Source: Stenotrophomonas maltophilia
GTDB taxonomy: Bacteria > Pseudomonadota > Gammaproteobacteria > Xanthomonadales > Xanthomonadaceae
DNA: 64,000 nucleotides
Direction: 5' to 3'
Assembly: GCA_002435595.1 (NCBI GenBank)
Contig: DJBL01000023.1
Span: 62,001-126,000, forward strand
The notes under the pieces are model-generated. The model was not told the origin of the DNA. It was given only the letters and a program-made list of their open reading frames with translations, and ran no database searches. Position numbers and translations under genes: made by a program. Shown piece by piece: positions 1 to 8,371 of the stretch (within the stretch, counting starts at the first letter, position 1; each line of letters opens with the position of its first letter).

Positions 1-501
1 GATGATGTTCTGGATCTGCGGCGTGCCCGGCAACGCATCCATGGTGAAGCTGAAACCGCCTACGCCCAGCGTGGCCGGGATCAAGCGTTTGGGGATGTTG
101 CTCTGGCGGAACATCTCGGCCGCGAACGGATAGACCGCAAACACCACCACGAACAGCGACACGCCACCGTAGGTGAGCAGGCCCGACACCAGCACGATCG
201 ACAGCATCGCCCGCTGCGGCCCGAACAGACCGATCGCCGCGCCGACGATGGAGCGGGAGAAGCCGGACAGTTCGATCAGCTTGCCGAACACGGCACCGAG
301 CAGGAACACCGGGAAATACAGCTTGAGGAAGCCGACCATCTTGTCCATGAACAAGCCGGTGAACATCGGCGCCACCAGCGAGGGGTCGGTCAACAGCACG
401 GCCCCGAGCGCGGCGATGGGCGCGAACAGGATCACGCTGTAACCCCGGTAGGCCACCAGGATCAGGAAACCCAGCGCTGCAAGTACGATCAGTAACGACA
501 T
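1..501 (-). CDS. GntP-family permease (N-terminal part, cut by window start)
   Basis: The first 167 residues of an inner-membrane transporter are present; the rest lies before base 1. The start MSLLIVLAALGFLILVAY is followed by hydrophobic segments typical of GntP permeases (gluconate, or 3-hydroxybutyrate and other short hydroxy acids). The stretch PVFLLGAVFGKLIELSG and the later TYGGVSLFVVVFAVYPFA agree with that family, and the visible part ends in MDALPGTPQIQNII, a conserved GntP segment. It is divergent from the TonB receptor at 659. Given the hydroxybutyrate-oligomer hydrolase nearby, the substrate is probably 3-hydroxybutyrate rather than gluconate; this is inference. A 3-hydroxybutyrate dehydrogenase often accompanies such permeases and would lie outside the window. 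Confidence 0.85.
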   Translation of the reverse strand, partial: MSLLIVLAALGFLILVAYRGYSVILFAPIAALGAVLLTDPSLVAPMFTGLFMDKMVGFLKLYFPVFLLGAVFGKLIELSGFSRSIVGAAIGLFGPQRAMLSIVLVSGLLTYGGVSLFVVVFAVYPFAAEMFRQSNIPKRLIPATLGVGGFSFTMDALPGTPQIQNII

Positions 502-557
502 ACGGCGCTTCCGGATGGAGACGCGCCCAGTATCCGGATCTGCGCACCGCTGCCGAC

Positions 558-571
558 TGGACCTAGGTCCA
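558..571. promoter_or_regulatory. Perfect 14-bp palindrome TGGACCTAGGTCCA, candidate operator
   Basis: The sequence is self-complementary and lies in the divergent promoter region between the GntP permease (ATG at 501) and the TonB receptor (ATG at 659). A second perfect palindrome, AGCCTAGGCT, lies at 597-606. The core ACCTAGGT recurs at 8326-8333 upstream of the hydroxybutyrate-oligomer hydrolase. I infer a site for the LuxR-type regulator at 7609-8283, but nothing in the sequence proves the partner. Confidence 0.55.
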
Positions 572-658
572 CTCGCCGCCGCCCCACGGCACCGCTAGCC
601 TAGGCTCCAGGGGTGGCAAAGGGCCATCTGCAACGGACATGCCTTGGGGGAGGACCGA

Positions 659-2857
659 ATGACACGGAATTACTTGAGCCTGATGATCGGCGCGCTGCTG
701 GTCTCCGGCGCGGCGCTGGCGCAGGAAGCACCGCAGGCCGCGCCGGCGGCGGACAAGGCCGCCTCGGCCACCAACCTTGACAGCATCACGGTCACCGCAC
801 GCAAGCGCGAGGAGACCCTGCAGGAGGTGCCGGTGGCGGTCACCGCCTTCACCTCCGAAGCGCTGGACAGGATGAACGTGCAGGACATCAGCGACCTGGA
901 CGGCCAGGTGCCCAACCTGACCATCTACGCCGCACGCGGGGCCAGCAGCACGGTCACGGCCTACATCCGCGGCATCGGCCAATCCGATCCCACCTGGGGC
1001 GCGGATCCGGGCGTGGGCATCTACCTGGACGACGTCTATATCGCGCGCCCGCAGGGGGCGCTGCTGGACGTCTTCGACGTATCGCGCATCGAGGTGCTGC
1101 GCGGGCCGCAGGGCACCCTCTACGGCAAGAACACCATCGGGGGCGCGATCAAGTACATCTCGCGCGGGCTGCCCACCCAGACCGAGGGCTTTGCCCAGGT
1201 CACCGTGGGCAACTACAGCCAGTTGGACGCCAAGGCCGCCATCGGCGGCCCGATCGGCGGCGCCGACAGCGGCCTGCGCGCACGCGTGGCGGTGGCCAGC
1301 ATGAACCACGACGGCTTTGGCGAGAACACCTACAGCGACCAGCCGGTCAGCGACAAGCAGATCAACGCCGCGCGACTGAACCTGGGGGCGTATGCGGGCG
1401 ACGACTTCGACGTGCAGTTCGCGCTGGACTGGATCAAGGACCAGTCCGGGATGCGCGGCTCGAAGATGCTGGCGCCCAACCCGTTCCTGCGCGCCTACCC
1501 GCCGATGGACAGCCGCTACGACACCCGCTCGGGCATGCGCAACCTCAACAGCGTGGAAACCAAGGGCGCCTCGGCCACGGTGAACTGGCGGCCCAACGAC
1601 GATGTGGCGGTCAAATACGTGCTGGCCAAGCGCGAGTCGGACAGCGCGGCGAACATCGATTTCGACAGCACGCCGGTCAGGCTGGCCGATGTCGGCGGTA
1701 CCTACAACGACAACCAGGTCAGCAACGAAGTGCAGCTCAACTACGATGCCGGCGGCCGGGTGCGTGGCGTGGTGGGCCTGTATCAGTTCAGCGGCGAGGC
1801 CGGTGGACAGATCCAGAACAACTATTTCAGCGCACAGTTCGCCGACAACCAGGGCAAGGTGCTCACCGACAGCATCGCGCTGTATGCCGACTGGACTTTC
1901 GACCTGACCAGCAGGCTCAAGCTCGACCTCGGCGCGCGCTACACCGACGAGGACAAGCGCGCGGTCGTGCTCAACCGCCTGTACAGCGATGCGACCTTCA
2001 GCCGACCGCTCGCGGTGACGGCCGATTTTGACAAGACCACCAACTTCAAGAACGTCTCGCCCAAGGTCTCTCTGGACTACCAGGTCACCCCGGACATCAT
2101 GGTCTACGGCCTGGCCACGCGTGGCTTCAAGTCCGGCGGCTACAACATCCGCGCCAACGCCGTGGCGGTGCCGCGCTCGGCCGAGCCGTTCGACGACGAA
2201 ACCGTGGACAGCATCGAGATCGGCAGCAAGATGGGCTTCTTCGACCAGCGCCTGTTCCTGAACCTGTCGGCCTTCCACAACAAGTACAAGGACATCCAGC
2301 TGTCGGTGTTCACCGGCATCGATACCAATGGCGATGGCACCGACGATTCCTTCTTCGGCGACTTCACCAATGCCGGTTCGGGCACCGTCAACGGCCTGGA
2401 GATCGAGTACCAGTACCTGCCCAGCCAGCACTGGCTGATCTCGGGCAACCTGGCCTGGCTGGACACGAAATACGACCAGTACATGGACCGCGGCATCAAT
2501 GTCGCCGACCAGATGAAGTTCACCAATGCGCCGGATTTCTCCGGTGCCTTGAACGTGGAGTACCGCACCGCGCTGGCCTCCGGCGGCAACCTGTCGGCGC
2601 GGGTGAGCTACAGCTACCAGAGCGAGGTGTGGCCGACCACCGACCTGAGCCCGGTGATCCGCCAGCCGGGCTACGGGCTGGTCAATGCCGGGGTGATCTG
2701 GAAGCTCGATGACGCCTGGACGTTCTCGTTGCAGGGCACCAACCTGGCCGACAAGGCCTACCGCACCACCGGGTACAACATCCCGGCGGTCGGCACGCTG
2801 ATCGGTTTCTATGGCCCGCCGCGCCAGTATAGTCTCAGCGTCCGTTACGATTTCTAG
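659..2857 (+). CDS. TonB-dependent outer-membrane receptor, 732 aa
   Basis: This is a TonB-gated receptor with an N-terminal signal peptide (MTRNYLSLMIGALLVSGAAL, cut near ALAQ). A plug domain follows (SITVTARKREETLQEVPVAV; LRGPQGTLYGKNTIGG is the conserved plug end). The C-terminal barrel ends in the aromatic residue typical of outer-membrane proteins (SVRYDF). ATG at 659 is preferred over an in-frame TTG at 644 because GGGGGAGGA sits just upstream of it. It resembles the short receptors common in sphingomonads and xanthomonads rather than the long carbohydrate type seen at 36979. The hydrolase and MaoC genes follow within 11 bases and by overlap, so the three form an operon. A role in uptake of hydroxybutyrate oligomers or related esters is inferred from context. 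Confidence 0.88.
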   Translation: MTRNYLSLMIGALLVSGAALAQEAPQAAPAADKAASATNLDSITVTARKREETLQEVPVAVTAFTSEALDRMNVQDISDLDGQVPNLTIYAARGASSTVTAYIRGIGQSDPTWGADPGVGIYLDDVYIARPQGALLDVFDVSRIEVLRGPQGTLYGKNTIGGAIKYISRGLPTQTEGFAQVTVGNYSQLDAKAAIGGPIGGADSGLRARVAVASMNHDGFGENTYSDQPVSDKQINAARLNLGAYAGDDFDVQFALDWIKDQSGMRGSKMLAPNPFLRAYPPMDSRYDTRSGMRNLNSVETKGASATVNWRPNDDVAVKYVLAKRESDSAANIDFDSTPVRLADVGGTYNDNQVSNEVQLNYDAGGRVRGVVGLYQFSGEAGGQIQNNYFSAQFADNQGKVLTDSIALYADWTFDLTSRLKLDLGARYTDEDKRAVVLNRLYSDATFSRPLAVTADFDKTTNFKNVSPKVSLDYQVTPDIMVYGLATRGFKSGGYNIRANAVAVPRSAEPFDDETVDSIEIGSKMGFFDQRLFLNLSAFHNKYKDIQLSVFTGIDTNGDGTDDSFFGDFTNAGSGTVNGLEIEYQYLPSQHWLISGNLAWLDTKYDQYMDRGINVADQMKFTNAPDFSGALNVEYRTALASGGNLSARVSYSYQSEVWPTTDLSPVIRQPGYGLVNAGVIWKLDDAWTFSLQGTNLADKAYRTTGYNIPAVGTLIGFYGPPRQYSLSVRYDF

Positions 2858-2868
2858 GAAGCCTCTGC

Positions 2869-3747
2869 ATGACGCAGTCTTACGATGATCTGTACTGGAA
2901 CAGCCGCGATGGGTTGCGCCTGCACGCGCGCGACCACGCCCCTGCAGCGGGCCAGGCGCGCCGCGGCACGGTCATCTGCATCCCCGGCCTGACCCGCAAT
3001 GCCGCCGATTTCGATGCCCTCGCCCACGCATTGAGCGACGTCGGCTGGCGCGTGATCGCCGTGGACCTGCGCGGCCGTGCAGGCTCGGCGCGTGCGCCGG
3101 ATCCGTCCGGGTACAACCCGCGGGCCTATGCCGACGACATGCTGGCGCTGCTGCAGTCACAGAACATCGACAAGGCGGTGTTCATCGGCACCTCGCTGGG
3201 TGTACTGGTCACCATCACCCTCGCCTCGCGCGCGCCGGGACGGATCGCCGCGGCCGTGCTCAATGATGCCGGCCCCAAGGTGCCGCGTGAAGCGCTGGCG
3301 CGGATCGGCAGATACGCCGGCAAACCGGTGCCGCCGATGGACCTGGCGCAGGCCGCTGCGTACATGGCATCCATCGGCCAGGCGGCATTCCCGCGTTACT
3401 CCGCCGACGACTGGCGCGCGATGGCGTTGCGCACGTTCCGCCGCCGCGAGGATGGGCTGCTGGAGCTGGACTACGACCCGGCTGTCATCCGCACTACCCG
3501 GCCATGGGTGCTGTGGCTGCTGCGCCCCATGCTGTGGCGCGCGGTGCGGGCGCTGACCGCGCAGGCGCCGGTACTGGTGGTGCGCGGGGCACTGTCGGAC
3601 ATCCTGCCGGCCGACGTGGCACGGCAGATGGCCGCGACATCGGCAAGTGCGCGCCTGGTCGAGGTGCCCGACGTGGGCCATGCGCCGACCCTGTCCGAGC
3701 CGGAAGCGCTTGACGCGATCCTGGCCTTGCTGGCGGGCGTGCGATGA
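2869..3747 (+). CDS. Alpha/beta hydrolase, 292 aa
   Basis: A soluble alpha/beta-fold hydrolase. The nucleophile elbow is GTSLG in VFIGTSLGVLV, the HG-type oxyanion region is ICIPGLTRNAADF, the acid is probably the Asp in VVRGALSDIL, and the catalytic His is in VPDVGHAPTL. There is no signal peptide, so it should be cytoplasmic. AGGAAG lies upstream of the ATG. Its stop overlaps the next gene (ATGA). Position between a TonB receptor and a MaoC-like gene suggests ester or oligomer cleavage in short hydroxyacid metabolism; the actual substrate is unknown. Confidence 0.85.
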   Translation: MTQSYDDLYWNSRDGLRLHARDHAPAAGQARRGTVICIPGLTRNAADFDALAHALSDVGWRVIAVDLRGRAGSARAPDPSGYNPRAYADDMLALLQSQNIDKAVFIGTSLGVLVTITLASRAPGRIAAAVLNDAGPKVPREALARIGRYAGKPVPPMDLAQAAAYMASIGQAAFPRYSADDWRAMALRTFRRREDGLLELDYDPAVIRTTRPWVLWLLRPMLWRAVRALTAQAPVLVVRGALSDILPADVARQMAATSASARLVEVPDVGHAPTLSEPEALDAILALLAGVR

Positions 3748-4226
3748 ACGCCAGTGCGATGACCGCTGACCTGCCGACCGCCTTGCAGGCCTTGCATGCG
3801 TGGGCCGCCAGCGAGCGGCTGGGGGGCGCTGCGCGGCTTGAGCAGTCGCGCATCGATGCCTTTGCCAAGGCCACGGGGGACCACAACTGGATCCACGTCG
3901 ATCCGGCCCGGGCCCAGACCGAATTGCCGGGCGGACGCACCATCGCGCATGGCTTTCTGCTGCTCTCGCTCACGGTGGAAGACGACGTGGCCGCGCTGAC
4001 CCGCTTCCCCGGCATCGCCCATGTCCTCAACTACGGCCTGAACAAGGTCCGGTTCCTGGCGCCGGTTCCCAGCGGTGCACAGGTCCAGGTGCGCTCGCGG
4101 CTGCTGTCGCTGGACGCGCGCGCGCCCGGGCAATGGCTGCTGACCCAGCACAAGGCCGTGGAGCGGCTTCCCGACGGCGCGGTGGCGCTGGTGGCCGAGC
4201 AGTTGTCGTTGATCGTGGTGGCCTAG
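3744..4226 (+). CDS. MaoC-like (R)-specific enoyl-CoA hydratase, 160 aa
   Basis: A hot-dog-fold protein of the MaoC/NodN type. The hydratase motif is visible as FAKATGDHNWIHVDPARA, followed by TIAHGFLLLSL, with the Asp/His pair expected for (R)-enoyl-CoA hydration. The start ATG overlaps the hydrolase stop by four bases, so the two are translationally coupled. In this setting it would interconvert crotonyl-CoA-type and (R)-3-hydroxyacyl-CoA intermediates; that pathway role is inferred. Confidence 0.85.
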   Translation: MNASAMTADLPTALQALHAWAASERLGGAARLEQSRIDAFAKATGDHNWIHVDPARAQTELPGGRTIAHGFLLLSLTVEDDVAALTRFPGIAHVLNYGLNKVRFLAPVPSGAQVQVRSRLLSLDARAPGQWLLTQHKAVERLPDGAVALVAEQLSLIVVA

Positions 4227-4271
4227 CCGGGGCTGCTGCTCGCCGGCGGCGCTTGTCTCTACACTGGAGCG

Positions 4272-7200
4272 ATGTTGACGCCTTCCATCGTCCTGTTCGC
4301 CTGCATCGCGTGGACCGTACTGCTGTTCGGCGTGGCGCTGTGGGGCGAGCGCCAGGGGCACCGGCTGGCGCGGGTATGGCCGGCCATCTATGCGTTGTCC
4401 CTGGCCGTGCACTGCACGGCCTGGACGTACTACGGCGCTGCCTCACAGGGCGTGCAATGGGGTTTCCCGATTCCGCCGACACTGGTCGGGATGGCGCTGA
4501 TCTTCGCCTTCGGCCTGCCGTTCCTGGCACGGCTCGGGCGCCTGGCCAAGCAGCACAACAGCGCCACCATCGCCGACCTGGTGGTCGCACGGCTGCGCAC
4601 GGACCAGGGGCTGGGGATCACCATCACCCTGGTCGCGCTGTTCGGCATCATTCCCTACATCGCGCTGCAGCTCAAAGCCGTCAGCCAGGGCTTGGTCGCA
4701 CTGCTGGGCGAAGCATTCGCGCCGGCCCGCTGGCAGCTGGACATGTCGTTCTGGTTTGCGCTGACCATGGCCGCGTTCACCCTGCTGTTTGGTGCACGCA
4801 AGGCCTCGGCCACCGAGCACAACCGCGGCATCGTGGTGGCGTTGGGCCTGGAGTCGGTGTTGAAGCTGGCCGCGCTGCTGGCCATCGGCCTGTATGCCGG
4901 GCTGTCGGTGCACCAGGCGGGCACGCCGCTGCTGGAGAAGATGGCCCAGCTCCCGCCGCCGGCGATCATTCCCGATTACCTCACCATGGTGGCGCTTGGC
5001 GCGCTGGCCGCCTTCACCCTGCCCCACCAGTTCCACGTGGGCGTGGTGGAACTGCGCCAGCCCTCGGACCTGAAGACCGCGCGCTGGCTGTTCCCGCTGT
5101 ACCTGCTGCTGATCGGGCTGCCGTCGGTGCCGATGGCGCTGTCCGGGGCGGCGCAGTTGCCCGCGTCGGTCTCACCGGACCTGTACGTGCTCGCCTTGCC
5201 GCAGGAACGCGGGCACCACTTGCTGGCGTTGCTGGCGTACCTGGGCAGCCTGAGCGCTGCCACCGGCATGATGATCCTGTCCGGGCTGACCCTGTCGATC
5301 ATGCTGGGCAACCACGGCTTCGGCTCGCGCCTGCTGGGCAGCGTGGCGGCGGGTGTCACCACCGCCGACCTGCGCCCGCGCGTGCTGGCCTTCCGTCGCG
5401 CCGGCATCGTGGCCGTGTTCCTGATGGCCTGGCTGTACAGCCGCGCGATGAGCGGCACCGAGGCGCTCAGCGATTTCGGCCTGATGTCCTTCACCGCGCT
5501 CTCGCAGCTGGCCCCTGCGGTGCTGTTGGCGGTGTATCGCCCGCGCACGCCCTCGCCGGCGATCATGGCCGGCATCGTGCTGGGCTCGCTGGTCTGGCTG
5601 TGGCTGGTACTGCTGCCGATGGTGATCCCTGCCCCGCCGCCGTCGGTCGGCCAGGAGGGACTGCACTGGCTGGCGATGTTCTCGCTGCGCATGCAACCGG
5701 GCCATATCGCCATCAGCATGGGTGCCAGCCTCGCGGTCAACCTGGTGACTGTGGTGCTGGTGTCGCGCGCGGTGCGCCCCTCGGTCCCGCTACGCAAGGA
5801 TGCGGTGGCGGCGGCGTCGTTGCGCAAGACCGCTGGCCGGTTCCTGGGCCAGGAGCGCGCCCGCCAGCTGATGGATGGGCATGCCGGGCAGATGCTCGAT
5901 GACGACCGGGTCACTGCCATCGAGCGTGAACTGACCGCCGTGGTCGGCGCGGGCATGGCCCGCCTGCTGGTGGAGGCCGCACGCGATGGCGGTGCCGCGC
6001 CCCTGGAGGCGGTCACCCGTGCGGTTGGCGAAGCCACCCAGGCGCTGCGCTTCAACCAGCGCCTGCTGGAAGCGGCGCTGGAGAACATGAGCCAGGGCAT
6101 CAGCGTGGTCGATGCGCAGTTGCAGCTGGTGGCCTGGAACAGCCGCTATGCCGCGCTGTTCAAGTTCCCCGCCGAGCTGCTGCAGGTGGGGCAGCCGGTG
6201 GTCAACCTCACCGCGTGGGCGTTGGGGCAACTGAAGATCGGGCAGATCCCGGGCGACTCCCCCGACAAGGCACTGCAGCGCCGTGTCGCACATATGCGAC
6301 GCGGCACCCCGCACCTGTCCGAGCGGATATTCCCGGACGACACCATCGTCGAGATACGTGGCAACCCGATGCCGGGAGGCGGCTACGTGGCCACCTTCAC
6401 CGATGTCACCGCCTTCCGCCGCGCCGAGGATGCGCTCAAGCGCAGCAACGAAACGCTGGAGCGCCGCGTCCAGGACCGCACCGCCAGGCTGGAGCAGGCC
6501 GTGCACGAAGCCGAACGCGCCAACGTGGCCAAGACCCGCTTCCTGACCGCGGTCGGCCATGACCTGATCCAGCCCCTGCATGCCGCGCAGCTGCTCACCG
6601 ATGCCATGTCCCAGCACATCGAATCGGAGTTCCTGGACAGCTTCCTGCGCCAGATCCGCGGTGCGCTGGATTCCACCGATGACCTGCTGTCGGGCCTGCT
6701 GGATATCTCGCGGCTGGAGGCGGGTGGGCTGGTCGCCGATCCGCGGCCGTTCGCCCTGGCGAGCGTGCTGGATCCACTGGCGCAGGAGTTTGCCGTACTG
6801 GCAGCGGCGCGGGGCCTGCAGTTCCGCCATGTGCGCAGCGGCGCCTGGGTGCACAGCGACCCCCTGCTGCTGCGCCGCGTGCTGCAGAACTTCCTCGCCA
6901 ATGCGATCCGCTACACGCGCCATGGCGGCGTGGTGTTCGGCGTGCGTCGCCGGGGCGACATGCTGTGCATCGGGGTGCACGACAGTGGCCCGGGTATCGC
7001 TGCCGAGCAGCAGGCGGTGGTGTTCGAGGAGTTCCACCGCGGCGACCGCAGCAATGGCCAGGGCCTGGGTCTTGGGCTGACGATCGCGCACCGCATCGCC
7101 GACCTGCTGCATGCACCGCTGCACCTGCACAGCGTGCCCGGCCGCGGCTCGGCGTTCTCCATCAGCGTGGCACGGGCCACGCCGCCGGTGGCCCCGCGTA

Positions 7201-7604
7201 CCGAACCTGCCGCGGGCAACAGCAGCATCAAGGGCATCCGCGTGCTGGTGGTGGACAACGACCCGGCCGCGCTGGAGGCCATGCGACAGATGCTGTTGTC
7301 CTGGGGCTGCGATGTCATCGCCACGGGCGACGCCAGTGCGCTGGACGGGTCAGCGCACGCGGCCGCACTGTGGCTGTTCGACTACCATCTTGATGATGGC
7401 GACACCGGCGTGGCGCTATGGAAGCGTCTGGTCGCCGCCCACGGGCCACGCCCGACGGTCATTCTCAGCGCCGATACCGGCAGCGACACCCGCGATGCGG
7501 TGCGCGAGGTGGGGCTGTCGCTGCTCAACAAACCGTTCAAACCCTTGGCGCTGCGCTGGGCGATCAACCATCTGCTGGCGACGCCGGGCACGGCAACCGC
7601 CTGA
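4272..7604 (+). CDS. Hybrid sensor histidine kinase with N-terminal SSF symporter domain, 1110 aa
   Basis: Residues 1 to about 490 form a multi-spanning sodium/solute symporter-like domain. A PAS-like region follows (NMSQGISVVDAQLQLVAWN), then a coiled linker, a HisKA box with H763 in AVGHDLIQPLHAAQ, and an HATPase domain (NFLANAIRYTRHGG; DSGPGI; GLGLGLTIAHRI). A C-terminal receiver has D1037 in LFDYHLDDGDTG and the conserved Lys in LLNKPFKP. This architecture is shared with kinases such as CbrA or the NahK-type xanthomonad sensors, where transport and sensing may be linked. The receiver lacks an attached output domain, so output is expected through the convergent regulator four bases downstream. 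Confidence 0.9.
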   Translation: MLTPSIVLFACIAWTVLLFGVALWGERQGHRLARVWPAIYALSLAVHCTAWTYYGAASQGVQWGFPIPPTLVGMALIFAFGLPFLARLGRLAKQHNSATIADLVVARLRTDQGLGITITLVALFGIIPYIALQLKAVSQGLVALLGEAFAPARWQLDMSFWFALTMAAFTLLFGARKASATEHNRGIVVALGLESVLKLAALLAIGLYAGLSVHQAGTPLLEKMAQLPPPAIIPDYLTMVALGALAAFTLPHQFHVGVVELRQPSDLKTARWLFPLYLLLIGLPSVPMALSGAAQLPASVSPDLYVLALPQERGHHLLALLAYLGSLSAATGMMILSGLTLSIMLGNHGFGSRLLGSVAAGVTTADLRPRVLAFRRAGIVAVFLMAWLYSRAMSGTEALSDFGLMSFTALSQLAPAVLLAVYRPRTPSPAIMAGIVLGSLVWLWLVLLPMVIPAPPPSVGQEGLHWLAMFSLRMQPGHIAISMGASLAVNLVTVVLVSRAVRPSVPLRKDAVAAASLRKTAGRFLGQERARQLMDGHAGQMLDDDRVTAIERELTAVVGAGMARLLVEAARDGGAAPLEAVTRAVGEATQALRFNQRLLEAALENMSQGISVVDAQLQLVAWNSRYAALFKFPAELLQVGQPVVNLTAWALGQLKIGQIPGDSPDKALQRRVAHMRRGTPHLSERIFPDDTIVEIRGNPMPGGGYVATFTDVTAFRRAEDALKRSNETLERRVQDRTARLEQAVHEAERANVAKTRFLTAVGHDLIQPLHAAQLLTDAMSQHIESEFLDSFLRQIRGALDSTDDLLSGLLDISRLEAGGLVADPRPFALASVLDPLAQEFAVLAAARGLQFRHVRSGAWVHSDPLLLRRVLQNFLANAIRYTRHGGVVFGVRRRGDMLCIGVHDSGPGIAAEQQAVVFEEFHRGDRSNGQGLGLGLTIAHRIADLLHAPLHLHSVPGRGSAFSISVARATPPVAPRTEPAAGNSSIKGIRVLVVDNDPAALEAMRQMLLSWGCDVIATGDASALDGSAHAAALWLFDYHLDDGDTGVALWKRLVAAHGPRPTVILSADTGSDTRDAVREVGLSLLNKPFKPLALRWAINHLLATPGTATA

Positions 7605-7608
7605 ACCT

Positions 7609-8283
7609 TCAGGCGTCCTGCGCCTCGTCGATCTGCCGCGAAGGATCGGCCAGGCCCATCTCGTGCAGCACGCGGATGGCCTGTGCACGATTGCGCACCC
7701 CCAGCCGGCCCATGATGCGGGTCATGTGCGCCTTGACCGTGCGCAACTGCACGCCAAGGCGGTCGGCGATCTGCTTGTTGAGCAACCCTTCGGCGACCAG
7801 GCTCAGCACCTTGTACTGGTGTGCCGACAGGCTGGACAGGCGCGCGGCCAGGTCGGCGTCCTTGCTGAAGGGGGCCACCCGCGCCACCGGCTCGCGCAGC
7901 AGGGCCGGGATCCAGCGCTCGCCCTCCAGCACGGTCTGCAATGCGCACTGCAGGTCGGTCAGCCCCGAACTCTTGGGCAGATAGCCGGCAGCGCCCAGGT
8001 CGATGGCACGGCGGATCACATGCGGCTCTTCGTTGGCCGAGACAATGATGATCGCCAACCCCGGCTGCAGGGCGCGGATCGTTGCCAGCCCGGCCAATCC
8101 GTGATTGCCAGGCATGTGCAGATCCAGCAGCATCAGGTCGATCGACTGGCTCTCGATCGCTTCCAGGACGCTGTGCAGCGAGTCGGCCTCGCTGATCTGC
8201 AGGTCCGCCACCGCCTCTTCGGCCGCACGATGCAGCGCCGCGCGGAACAAGGGGTGGTCATCGGCGATGAGCAGGGTCGGCAT
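7609..8283 (-). CDS. LuxR/NarL-type response regulator, 224 aa
   Basis: The N-terminal receiver begins MPTLLIADDHPLFRAAL and has the phospho-acceptor D54 in LMLLDLHMPG. The C-terminal helix-turn-helix is VAEGLLNKQIADRLGVQLRT followed by VKAHMTRIMGRL, the NarL/LuxR DNA-binding pattern. I use ATG at 8283; an in-frame TTG two codons upstream (8289) is possible. It is tail-to-tail with the hybrid kinase and divergent from the oligomer hydrolase, with a CCTAGG palindrome in the shared promoter. It is very probably the cognate regulator of that kinase. Confidence 0.9.
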   Translation of the reverse strand: MPTLLIADDHPLFRAALHRAAEEAVADLQISEADSLHSVLEAIESQSIDLMLLDLHMPGNHGLAGLATIRALQPGLAIIIVSANEEPHVIRRAIDLGAAGYLPKSSGLTDLQCALQTVLEGERWIPALLREPVARVAPFSKDADLAARLSSLSAHQYKVLSLVAEGLLNKQIADRLGVQLRTVKAHMTRIMGRLGVRNRAQAIRVLHEMGLADPSRQIDEAQDA

Positions 8284-8323
8284 GTCCAACCGAGGTTAGC
8301 AAATCGCCTGCCGCTCGGCACGG

Positions 8324-8335
8324 GTACCTAGGTAC
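8324..8335. promoter_or_regulatory. Perfect 12-bp palindrome GTACCTAGGTAC, candidate operator
   Basis: This self-complementary site lies between the response regulator and the hydrolase. It shares the core ACCTAGGT with the site at 561-568. In both promoters a gCTAG element follows about 31 bases after the palindrome centre (at 595-598 and 8359-8362), which could be part of the -10 region. The palindrome would then abut the -35. This is inference from spacing. Confidence 0.55.
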
Positions 8336-8371
8336 GCTGGCGCGCGCCGCCATGCTTGCTAGGGTGGCCGC

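Noticed and set aside
563..2431. A 622-residue open frame antisense to the TonB receptor
   Set aside because: Low-complexity Val/Ala/Arg/His protein without motifs, typical of the shadow frame of GC-rich genes; the receptor on the other strand is certain.
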